Shown here piece after piece: positions 1 through 6,153 of a stretch of 12,156 nt of DNA. Position 1 is the stretch's first letter. Every line of letters starts with the position of its first letter. The stretch is from positions 1-12,156 of the forward strand of contig CAZTBB010000058.1 of the NCBI GenBank assembly GCA_964611755.1, written 5' to 3'. The notes beneath the pieces were generated by a model, which was given only the letters and a program-made list of their open reading frames with translations, was not told where the DNA came from and did not search any database. The DNA is from CAZTBB01 sp964611755 (GTDB lineage Bacteria > Pseudomonadota > Alphaproteobacteria > Micavibrionales > Micavibrionaceae). The position numbers and the translations under genes are program-made.

Positions 1-2
1 AT

Positions 3-422
3 GATGCCGTGTTTACCGTAGAGGAAAGCAGCCATTTAAAAGCCAATATTTCCGGCATGCATTGCCGAAATTTATTCTTGCGCGATAAGAAAAAGCAAAA
101 TTTTTTGGTCGTGGCCGCTAACGAAACAGAAGTTGATTTGAAAGCCTTGCCTGACAAGCTTGGAGCGGGGCGTTTTTCATTTGGTTCAGCCGATCGCTTG
201 TGGGAGTTTTTGGGCGTGCGCCCGGGATCGGTGTGCCCGTTTGCGGCGATCAATGACAAGGATCACAATGTTAATGTGGTGCTAGATCAGACAATGATGG
301 AGGCTGATTTTGTGTGTTATCACCCATTGTTAAACACAATGACTGTGGCCTTATCACCGGCCGATTTATTGCGCTTCTTTGAGCATACCGGCCATAAGCC
401 CCAGATTGTCGGCTTGAGCTAA
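3..422 (+). CDS. Prolyl-tRNA editing deacylase (YbaK/ProXp-ala type), 5'-truncated
   Basis: Free-standing trans-editing enzyme of the YbaK/ProRS-INS superfamily, expected to hydrolyse mischarged Ala-tRNA(Pro) in the cytoplasm. The reading frame is open from base 3 with no start in the expected place, so the gene begins before the window. A GTG at base 9 lies inside the conserved stretch VFTVEES and is not a credible start. About 139 residues are visible; the family usually has about 160-170, so roughly 25-30 N-terminal residues are missing. Recognisable family stretches are NLFLRDKKK, FGSADRLWEFLGVRPGSVCP, the HPLLNTMTVAL segment near the C-terminus, and the final GHKPQIVGL. It stops at TAA 67 bases before the thioredoxin-TPR gene, same strand. 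Assignment to the superfamily is firm. Substrate choice (Ala versus Cys on tRNA-Pro) is inferred from overall resemblance to the ProXp-ala/PrdX branch. Confidence 0.88.
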   Translation, partial: DAVFTVEESSHLKANISGMHCRNLFLRDKKKQNFLVVAANETEVDLKALPDKLGAGRFSFGSADRLWEFLGVRPGSVCPFAAINDKDHNVNVVLDQTMMEADFVCYHPLLNTMTVALSPADLLRFFEHTGHKPQIVGLS

Positions 423-474
423 AAGATAACTTGCTTTTTAGGGCGGGCAGCCTACATTGAAGATCACAGATAAT

Positions 475-480
475 AAGGGA
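475..480 (+). promoter_or_regulatory. Ribosome binding site of the thioredoxin-TPR gene
   Basis: AAGGGA lies 8 bases before the first ATG at 489. A second ATG follows at once (ATGATG), so the protein may begin at either; the spacing suits both. Confidence 0.6.
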
Positions 481-488
481 TATACGCC

Positions 489-1421
489 ATGATGGGTTTT
501 GATAATCAACCACACGCAACGCCAGCCGCTGGGGCTTCCGGGCCGGTGATTTTTGAGGCGACGGCCGAAGATTTTGAAGATAAAGTGCTGCGTGCCAGTA
601 TGGAAAAACCCATTCTGGCTTATTTTACAGCCCCTTGGTGCGGCCCTTGTAAACAGCTTGGCCCGATCATGGATAAAGCCGTGCAGGCGGCAGGTGGCAA
701 GGTTGCCATGGCCAAAATTGACTTGGATAGCAATCAGGAATTGGCTGCGGCTTTACGTATTCAATCTGTCCCGACAATCTTTGCTTTCTTTGGAGGGCGC
801 CCGGTGGATGCATTTCAAGGCGTTGTCCCGGAGAGCCAGATTCAAGACTTTATCAAGAAGTTGATCCAAGCAGCGAGCGCAGCCCAGCCCGATGCGATTG
901 ATATTCCAGAGGCTCTATCCATGGCTGCTCAAGCACTGGCAGCGGGAGATTTGGGCGGGGCACAAACGGCTTATGCACAAATTCTGTCGCAAGATGAAAG
1001 CAATGTGCAGGCCTATGTCGGTATGATCCGTGTTTACATTGCGGCAGGTCATATCGATCAGGCGCGTCAAATGGCCGAAGGTGCGCCGGAGGATATTGCA
1101 AAACATGCATCATTTTCCGAAGCCAAAACAGCTTTGGAGCTTGCCGAAGCGGCTCCTCAGGGTGATTTTGCAGAGTTAGAAGCCAAAGTGCAGAAAAATC
1201 CCAAAGATCATCAGGCGCGCTATGATTTGGCCGTTGCTTTGTTTGCTGCCGGACAAAAAGAGGCCGCGATTGATCATCTGCTTCAGATTATTGAGGCAGA
1301 CCGCGGATGGAACGATGAAGAAGCCCGCAAACAATTGCTCAAATTCTTTGAAGCGATGGGGCATGCTGATCCTCTGACCGTGGAGAGCAGGCGCAAATTA
1401 TCAACTATTTTATTTTCTTAA
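489..1421 (+). CDS. cnoX: Thioredoxin-TPR co-chaperone, CnoX (YbbN) type
   Basis: 310 residues. An N-terminal thioredoxin fold (about residues 20-130) is followed by a TPR-like helical C-terminal half. The active site WCGPCK is at residues 50-55 (Cys51, Cys54), with the cis-proline segment SVPTIFAF further on. CnoX-family proteins hold unfolded or oxidised clients and hand them to GroEL/DnaK. Family knowledge: E. coli YbbN has lost the active CxxC, while the Caulobacter-type protein keeps WCGPC and has reductase activity. This copy matches the latter by sequence, so a combined reductase/holdase is inferred. The length agrees with alphaproteobacterial members (about 300 residues). It sits between the prolyl-tRNA editing gene and the LON-domain gene on the same strand, a neighbourhood that fits protein quality control. 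A generic TrxA is excluded by the length (about 105-110 residues for TrxA). Confidence 0.88.
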   Translation: MMGFDNQPHATPAAGASGPVIFEATAEDFEDKVLRASMEKPILAYFTAPWCGPCKQLGPIMDKAVQAAGGKVAMAKIDLDSNQELAAALRIQSVPTIFAFFGGRPVDAFQGVVPESQIQDFIKKLIQAASAAQPDAIDIPEALSMAAQALAAGDLGGAQTAYAQILSQDESNVQAYVGMIRVYIAAGHIDQARQMAEGAPEDIAKHASFSEAKTALELAEAAPQGDFAELEAKVQKNPKDHQARYDLAVALFAAGQKEAAIDHLLQIIEADRGWNDEEARKQLLKFFEAMGHADPLTVESRRKLSTILFS

Positions 1422-1458
1422 GCGTTTTAGGGCTTTTCATTCACTAAAAACGCCCTAA
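1422..1458 (+). promoter_or_regulatory. Hairpin between cnoX-type gene and LON-domain gene
   Basis: Two overlapping foldings are visible. TTAGGGC (1427-1433) pairs with GCCCTAA (1452-1458), and the stem extends inward by TTTT/AAAA after a 2-base bulge, leaving an 8-base loop. Alternatively GCGTTTTAG (1422-1430) pairs with CTAAAAACGC (1444-1453) with one bulged A. The two share sequence and cannot form together. No T-run follows, so it is a poor intrinsic terminator. It ends 9 bases before the ATG at 1468, which lacks an evident Shine-Dalgarno. A role in translation control or RNA processing is inference. Confidence 0.45.
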
Positions 1459-1467
1459 TCTCATTGC

Positions 1468-2136
1468 ATGGGAAAAAATCCGTTTGCACCAGAGTTTGAC
1501 CATTTGCCGGAGGCTATACCAGTCTTTCCGCTGACCGGTGTTTTGTTACTGCCGCATGGGACATTGCCACTCAATATTTTTGAGCCCCGCTATGTGCAGA
1601 TGGTTGATGACGCGCTTGCAACAAAAAATAAACTTATCGGCATGGTACAGCCCAAGCCCGATACTCAATCGGAATGCCCGGAGATATATCAAATGGGTTG
1701 TGCCGGGCGCATTACCGATTACAGCGAGACAAGTGATGGGCGATATCTCATTAATCTTACAGGGATCAGCCGTTTTGAAATCACAGATGAGCTCAGCGCG
1801 ACCACATTATACCGACAGGTTAAGCCAAACTGGCGGCCTTTTGAGGATGATATCAGCGCAAGCGATTGTCTGGGGTTGAATCGTCCAAAATTAAAAGAGC
1901 TTTTAAAAAGTTATTTCCAGCAAGAGGGGCTCAGCTGTGATTGGGATATGGTTGATCAGGCCGGCGATGAAAAGTTAATCACATGTCTTGCTATGGTTTG
2001 CCCGTTCGAGCCCCGTGAAAAACAAGCGTTGTTAGAGGCGGGCACCTGTAAGGGGCGTGCGGAGTTGTTCATGACAATGTTGGAGATGGCTCTTCAAAAT
2101 CGATTGCCCGAGGATGGTGCCGGGTCTTATCATTGA
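1468..2136 (+). CDS. LON peptidase substrate-binding-domain protein (no protease domain)
   Basis: 222 residues made up almost wholly of a LON N-terminal (substrate-binding) domain. The hallmark start is AIPVFPLTGVLLLPHGTLPL followed by NIFEPRYVQMV, and the downstream beta-strand stretch IGMVQP...CAGRI...DGRYLINLTGISRF is typical. There is no AAA+ module and no Ser/Lys protease domain, as in the stand-alone alphaproteobacterial LON-domain family. Its biochemical role is not established; recognition of damaged or unfolded protein is inferred from the domain. The ATG at 1468 gives the expected N-terminus (GKNPFAPEF before the domain) but has no Shine-Dalgarno; a hairpin ends 9 bases upstream. 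It follows the cnoX-type gene by 46 bases on the same strand. Confidence 0.88.
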   Translation: MGKNPFAPEFDHLPEAIPVFPLTGVLLLPHGTLPLNIFEPRYVQMVDDALATKNKLIGMVQPKPDTQSECPEIYQMGCAGRITDYSETSDGRYLINLTGISRFEITDELSATTLYRQVKPNWRPFEDDISASDCLGLNRPKLKELLKSYFQQEGLSCDWDMVDQAGDEKLITCLAMVCPFEPREKQALLEAGTCKGRAELFMTMLEMALQNRLPEDGAGSYH

Positions 2137-2155
2137 TATTCGATGATTGATTTTT
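2129..2155 (+). terminator. Weak AU-rich hairpin plus T-run over the LON-domain stop codon
   Basis: As RNA, AUCAUUGA (2129-2136) can pair with UCGAUGAU (2140-2147) with one G-U wobble and a 3-base loop. Three bases later comes a run of five T (2151-2155). The stem is poor in GC and overlaps the TGA stop, so this is at best a partial terminator before the Trm112-like gene. Confidence 0.25.
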
Positions 2156-2175
2156 GATCTCATTCACGTTAAGTC

Positions 2176-2355
2176 ATGACTATGTCACATGATGTTGATC
2201 CAAAATTACTGGAAATTCTTGTCTGTCCCGTAACCAAGGGGCCGTTGCGTTATGATGCCAAAAAACAGGAATTGATCTCGGATGGGGCAAAGCTCGCCTT
2301 CCCAATACGCGATGGCATCCCTGTGATGCTGGTTGATGAGGCACGCGCCCTCTAG
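2176..2355 (+). CDS. Trm112-like (YcaR/UPF0434) mini-protein
   Basis: 59 residues, ATG at 2176 (a second in-frame ATG follows two codons later), TAG at 2353-2355. The segments LLEILVCPVTKGPLRYD, QELIS and LAFPIRDGIPVMLVDEAR are the conserved core of the bacterial Trm112/YcaR family. In eukaryotes and archaea, Trm112 is a small zinc protein that stabilises and activates several SAM-dependent methyltransferases; the bacterial short form has no settled role. Of the positions that are Cys in YcaR-type zinc versions, only Cys17 remains here (position 20 is Thr, 35 is Ser), so zinc binding is unlikely. It follows the LON-domain gene by 39 bases. Its stop overlaps that of the convergent methyltransferase gene. 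Family assignment is strong, function is open. Confidence 0.9.
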   Translation: MTMSHDVDPKLLEILVCPVTKGPLRYDAKKQELISDGAKLAFPIRDGIPVMLVDEARAL

Positions 2356-4346
2356 GCAGCAGGTTTTTTCTTGAAAGACATTTGATACATTGAAATAAAA
2401 GTATTCGGGTTTTGTTTTTCGAATACATGCCAGTTTGAGAGATTTGTGCAGGCCGGATCATTTGGAAACATTGTCTTATAGCTGTTAAAAACATTGGCAT
2501 CACGCAGGCGAAACTCCAAAAATTCAAGACCCAAATCATCGGTAATTTTTTGGATATCTTCTAGTGTGAATTGATGTTCTTGCACATGGAAGAGCAGATC
2601 ACGGCATGACGATATGCTGAAGTAATCTCCAAATCTGGATATGCCCTCAAGAACATCTTGGTTTTCAGGCTCAAGCATCATATGTCTAAACGCTCTTATA
2701 TCGTCAGCGGAATAACCGAATGCTTTTGTTTTAATTATGTTTTTGGCCGGATTGAGAGCCTCTCTGGCTATTTTGCTGTAGAGACTAATATGGATTTTTC
2801 CGTCATCCTTCAGGCAGGAGAGAAGATTTTTCCAGCCTTCAATCGGATCCGACATGTGATGCAGAACACCATCGCAGTGAATAGCGTCAAATTTCTCATC
2901 CAATTGGTTCAGATTGAGAATATCACCATGCCTGAAATCAAGAATATCTGTCCAGATACCGAGTTGTTTGAGTTTTCGAATGGCATAGCTGATCGAGGCA
3001 CGGCTGAGGTCTATGTTCAAAATCTTTTCAGCGTTAGGGTATATAGCCTGTATGACGGAGGATTGTTTTCCCGTGCCGCACCCGGCCAATAAAACGTTTT
3101 TGGCATTGATGTCATAAATATCATTTGTTTGCGTTTGAGCCGTATTCCAGCGCGGATAGGGATTTTGTTCATATTGTTCGCGCACGGCATTGGAGACGTT
3201 ATCTTTGATATTACCGATCAGATCGGGAATAGTTTTGGCAATCTCTATTTCTTCGAGGCGCTCATCAATATGCATCGTTACCAGATGTTTTGTTTCGGGT
3301 AGACCATTTTCAACCAATATTGATTTTACGGCTTCAAAATTTTTCAGACTTAAAAGTGGATAATAACAGGCATAAATCAGGATTTGTTTGAGTAAATCTT
3401 CTGGTTCATCGGATGTATGACCAGATTTTATGGCTTCAATTGTGTCTTTGATGATTTGTAGTGTTTTTTGTTCATTCTCGGTAACAAAAAACAAAAATTC
3501 ATTCAGCCAGCAATGCTCAGCCATGACATGAGTAAATGCCAGTAAATTGTCATTCATTTTTCCTTGCTGTGCGATGTTAAGCAAGGCTTGTCGCAGCATG
3601 GTCATATCCAATTCAAAGCGCGATGAACCTGGCATGAGGCGTTTAAGGCCAAGCGCAAGATAGCGATCTTGAAGAAACGCGCTGGCATCCTCCGAGACTA
3701 AATACTCTTCAAGTTTTGTAATATTGCCTGCTTTCGTGAGTTCACATAGGCGCTTAAAAGTCGGGTCAGTGTAATAGTGAATAACCCATGCGCCGCGCGC
3801 TTTATTGTGATTGGCATTCTCTACCGAGAAACAATGCGTTAATAGATTTTTGAATTCGGCATTAAAAACACGTGTTCCGAGATAGCCCGCAGCATTAAGA
3901 AAATTATTGATGTAGAGCATGTTGTGGGAATTTTTTATGAGTGCATTGCCGTAAAATTCAACCGCTTTGATAATCCGATTATCATCATTTGATCGCCAGT
4001 AAGAAGACCCCATGTTATTGAGGCAAACATGGTCATTTGGATTGAGATTCAGGCTTTTTTCGAGAGCTTTTCTGGCTTCGTCCAATTTGTTTTCCTGTAA
4101 AAAGGCCGTGCCTATAATTCTAAACCCGATCGCATTATGAGGGTCTATCTGTGTTGCTTTTTGGGCGCACTCGATTGCTTTCTCATTATCATTTTGCGAG
4201 AGGTAAATATCAGACATCATAAGAAGAACACTGACATTATCGGGTTCAATGGCCATAATCTTCTGGCATCCATGCACGGCCTGATCGTATTTTTTATCAT
4301 TATACGCCTTTTGGGTGTCCTGCATGAGGGCTTGAAGATTAGACAT
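2352..4346 (-). CDS. TPR-methyltransferase fusion protein
   Basis: 664 residues in three parts. Residues about 1-145 are TPR repeats (Asn/Asp-rich turns such as IEPDN, IDPHN, LNPND spaced by about 34). Residues about 150-380 are helical without a domain I recognise. Residues about 385-660 form a class I SAM-dependent methyltransferase, opening with EQYEQNPYPRW (390-400), a signature known at the entry of a TPR-linked methyltransferase family. Motif I is LLAGCGTG (419-426), the acidic residue binding the ribose of SAM is Asp446 in NIDLS, and a later loop reads DAIHCDGVLHHMSDP. No signal peptide or membrane segment, so cytoplasmic. The substrate is unknown; protein, glycan and small molecule are all possible. 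Hand counts of a few lines give about 32-43% GC, against 42-60% in leuA, which hints at separate ancestry. The ATG at 4346 has a GAAAGAA-type ribosome site. It is convergent with the Trm112-like gene and divergent from leuA. Confidence 0.85.
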   Translation of the reverse strand: MSNLQALMQDTQKAYNDKKYDQAVHGCQKIMAIEPDNVSVLLMMSDIYLSQNDNEKAIECAQKATQIDPHNAIGFRIIGTAFLQENKLDEARKALEKSLNLNPNDHVCLNNMGSSYWRSNDDNRIIKAVEFYGNALIKNSHNMLYINNFLNAAGYLGTRVFNAEFKNLLTHCFSVENANHNKARGAWVIHYYTDPTFKRLCELTKAGNITKLEEYLVSEDASAFLQDRYLALGLKRLMPGSSRFELDMTMLRQALLNIAQQGKMNDNLLAFTHVMAEHCWLNEFLFFVTENEQKTLQIIKDTIEAIKSGHTSDEPEDLLKQILIYACYYPLLSLKNFEAVKSILVENGLPETKHLVTMHIDERLEEIEIAKTIPDLIGNIKDNVSNAVREQYEQNPYPRWNTAQTQTNDIYDINAKNVLLAGCGTGKQSSVIQAIYPNAEKILNIDLSRASISYAIRKLKQLGIWTDILDFRHGDILNLNQLDEKFDAIHCDGVLHHMSDPIEGWKNLLSCLKDDGKIHISLYSKIAREALNPAKNIIKTKAFGYSADDIRAFRHMMLEPENQDVLEGISRFGDYFSISSCRDLLFHVQEHQFTLEDIQKITDDLGLEFLEFRLRDANVFNSYKTMFPNDPACTNLSNWHVFEKQNPNTFISMYQMSFKKKPAA

Positions 4347-4368
4347 ACGCAGTGTTCTTTCAAATTAA

Positions 4369-4374
4369 ATTATA
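4369..4374 (-). promoter_or_regulatory. Candidate -10 box of the TPR-methyltransferase gene
   Basis: A perfect TATAAT on the minus strand, 22 bases before the ATG at 4346. No good -35 is seen 16-18 bases further upstream, so the promoter would be weak or activator-dependent, or the match may be chance in AT-rich DNA. The short distance would give a leader of about 15 bases. Confidence 0.3.
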
Positions 4375-4452
4375 AAAATTGTTGCTTCTTAGGGTATTAC
4401 AAAATATTTCTATCATAATCCAGTATTTACTAAGGTTTTTTAGGCTAAAGAG

Positions 4453-5994
4453 ATGGCAAACGATAATATTGTAATATTTGATACGACCTTGCGCGATGGT
4501 GAGCAGAGCCCGGGATGTTCTATGAATCTCGAGGAAAAACTGCGTATGGCTCATTTGCTGGACGAGATGGGTGTTGATGTGATCGAAGCCGGTTTCCCGA
4601 TTGCCTCACCCGGGGATTTTGAGGCCGTTAATGAAATTGCCAAGACGGTCAAAAATGCCAGTGTTTGTGGTTTGTCCCGCGCCAAGAAAGCCGATATCGA
4701 GGCCAGCGCAGATGCCATCAAACCGGCTCCGCGCAAGCGTATTCATACATTTATTTCCACCAGCCCCTTGCACATGAAATATAAGCTGCAAATGCCGGAA
4801 GATGAAGTTCTGAATGCTATTCATGAAAGTGTGACATGTGCGCGCGGCTTTACTGATGATGTGGAATGGAGCGCCGAGGATGGCAGCCGCACAGAGGATG
4901 ATTTTTTGTGCCGCGCCGTAGAGATCGCCATCAAGGCCGGGGCAACAACGATTAATATCCCCGATACGGTTGGCTATGCGATGCCGGAGGATTACGCCGC
5001 AAAGTTTTTAATGTTAAGGGAGCGTGTTCCGAATATCGATAAGGCTATTTTATCCGCCCATTGTCACAATGATTTGGGCTTGGCGGTGGCCAATTCGCTG
5101 GCGGCTGTGCAGGCCGGCGCGCGTCAGGTTGAATGTACGATTAATGGCATTGGCGAGCGTGCGGGTAATGCCGCGCTTGAGGAGATTGTCATGGCAATGC
5201 GCACACGTCCTGACATGATGCCCTATCAAAACCGGATTGAAACAACATCGCTGACAAAAATTTCAAAGACACTCTCGGCAATAACCGGTTTTAATGTGCA
5301 ACCAAACAAAGCCATTGTCGGCGCCAATGCTTTTTCGCATGAAAGCGGCATTCACCAAGATGGAATGCTCAAACATGCGCAAACCTACGAAATTATGACG
5401 CCTGAATCCGTTGGTTTGCATGAATCAAAATTGGTTCTTGGTAAACATTCCGGCCGTCATGCTTTTAAAAATAAGCTTGAAGAGCTGGGCTATGAGCTCG
5501 GTGATAATGCCCTGCAGGAGGCCTTTGCACGTTTCAAGAATTTGGCCGATCGCAAAAAAGAGATTTTTGAAGATGACTTGATTGCTCTTGTGGAAGATGA
5601 AGTGGGTACAGAGCATGACAAAATTCGTTTTGTATCTTTGCAGATTGTTGCCGGGACATCTGGTCCTCAAACGGCAGATTTAACATTGTCTGTAGATGGG
5701 CAAGAGAAGCAGGCTAAGGTCGAAGGGAATGGCCCGGTTGATGCCATTTTCAAAGCAATCCGGGAGATTGTACCGCATGCCGAGGCATCCTTGAAGCTGT
5801 ATCAGGTGCATGCGGTTACAGGCGGGACAGATGCGCAGGCCGAGGTCACGGTCAGGCTCGAAGAGGGCGGCGTGATGGTAAACGGGCAGGGGGCCGATGC
5901 CGATACGCTTGTTGCGTCCGCCAGAGCCTATGTGCATGCGTTGAATAAGCTGCAACAAAAACGTGGTTATAAAAATCCACAAAAAACGCTATAA
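4453..5994 (+). CDS. leuA: 2-isopropylmalate synthase
   Basis: Catalyses the first committed step of leucine synthesis: acetyl-CoA plus 2-oxoisovalerate to 2-isopropylmalate. 513 residues, the normal length for the LeuA type 1 class. The N-terminal HMGL-like TIM barrel carries the family signature DTTLRDGEQSPG (residues 10-21, with Arg14, Asp15 and Glu17) and the metal-binding SAHCHNDLG (His203, His205). Further on are NGIGERAGNAALEE (231-244, with Asn239) and FSHESGIHQDG (294-304). Residues from about 385 on form the C-terminal regulatory domain that binds leucine, so feedback inhibition is expected. The ATG at 4453 gives MANDNIVIFDTT as usual; the nearest SD-like bases are AGG at 4442-4444. 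It is divergent from the methyltransferase gene across 106 bases. I see no terminator-antiterminator structure before it. Other leu genes are not in the window. Confidence 0.97.
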   Translation: MANDNIVIFDTTLRDGEQSPGCSMNLEEKLRMAHLLDEMGVDVIEAGFPIASPGDFEAVNEIAKTVKNASVCGLSRAKKADIEASADAIKPAPRKRIHTFISTSPLHMKYKLQMPEDEVLNAIHESVTCARGFTDDVEWSAEDGSRTEDDFLCRAVEIAIKAGATTINIPDTVGYAMPEDYAAKFLMLRERVPNIDKAILSAHCHNDLGLAVANSLAAVQAGARQVECTINGIGERAGNAALEEIVMAMRTRPDMMPYQNRIETTSLTKISKTLSAITGFNVQPNKAIVGANAFSHESGIHQDGMLKHAQTYEIMTPESVGLHESKLVLGKHSGRHAFKNKLEELGYELGDNALQEAFARFKNLADRKKEIFEDDLIALVEDEVGTEHDKIRFVSLQIVAGTSGPQTADLTLSVDGQEKQAKVEGNGPVDAIFKAIREIVPHAEASLKLYQVHAVTGGTDAQAEVTVRLEEGGVMVNGQGADADTLVASARAYVHALNKLQQKRGYKNPQKTL

Positions 5995-6039
5995 TATGCT
6001 ATTATCTTAAAGGATTAAGCCTAAAGAACTAGTCTGATT

Positions 6040-6055
6040 TTAAGCTGTCCTTAAC
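6040..6055 (+). promoter_or_regulatory. CtrA-type binding box before the chemoreceptor gene
   Basis: TTAA (6040-6043), seven bases, then TTAAC (6051-6055). This is an exact match to the full CtrA consensus TTAA-N7-TTAAC known in alphaproteobacteria, where CtrA often controls motility and chemotaxis genes. The right half coincides with a possible -35, as in CtrA-activated promoters. No ctrA gene is in the window, so presence of the regulator is assumed. Confidence 0.5.
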
Positions 6056-6080
6056 CCTAATATGAATAAATTAGTATTAG
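6051..6080 (+). promoter_or_regulatory. Candidate promoter of the chemoreceptor gene
   Basis: TTAACC (6051-6056) as -35 and TATTAG (6075-6080, 4 of 6 to TATAAT) as -10, spaced by 18 bases. This would start RNA near 6087 and give a leader of about 67 bases. CTAATA (6057-6062) and TATTAG (6075-6080) also form a 6-bp inverted repeat across the spacer. The poor -35 fits an activator-dependent promoter under the CtrA-type box. Confidence 0.35.
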
Positions 6081-6111
6081 ATCTCGTGTAAAGTTTCATA
6101 CATTTTTACAG

Positions 6112-6132
6112 GTGGCCAAGGATTTGGGCCAC
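6112..6132 (+). promoter_or_regulatory. GGAT-loop hairpin in the chemoreceptor leader
   Basis: GTGGCCAA (6112-6119) pairs with TTGGGCCAC (6124-6132) with one bulged G, leaving GGAT in a 4-base loop (6120-6123). The stem is GC-rich within an AT-rich leader. It ends 21 bases before the ATG, and a second GGA lies in the Shine-Dalgarno AGGAG (6141-6145). A GGA exposed in a loop plus a GGA in the ribosome site is the usual layout of CsrA/RsmA targets. That reading is inference, since many alphaproteobacteria lack CsrA. Confidence 0.4.
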
Positions 6133-6153
6133 GTGACGTGAGGAGAATCCACG

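Noticed and set aside
9..422. GTG at base 9 as the start of the prolyl-tRNA editing gene
   Set aside because: It falls inside a conserved segment (VFTVEES), the frame is open to the window edge, and the protein would be shorter than the family; the gene is cut by the window.
436..446. TTTTTAGGGCG near 436 resembling the TTAGGGC arms at 1427 and 1452, as a dispersed repeat or operator
   Set aside because: The match is short, with no inverted partner or fixed spacing; two similar AT-to-GC transitions in 1 kb are easily chance.
2658..3092. Plus-strand open frame (144 residues) inside the TPR-methyltransferase gene
   Set aside because: It overlaps the clearly coding SAM-binding region on the other strand and shows no known motif or ribosome site.
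4376..4471. Leucine-rich short frame before leuA (TTG TTG CTT CTT at 4379-4390, more Leu codons after) as a leader peptide for attenuation
   Set aside because: There is no ATG or GTG start and no ribosome site. The frame runs into leuA itself, and no terminator hairpin lies between it and leuA. AT-rich DNA yields Leu, Ile and Phe codons by chance.
6113..6127. Sigma-54 type promoter (TGGC-N7-TTGG) before the chemoreceptor
   Set aside because: The spacing fits -24/-12 but the -12 element reads TTGG rather than TTGC, losing the near-invariant GC. The same bases are explained by the hairpin stem. Kept only as a weak alternative.
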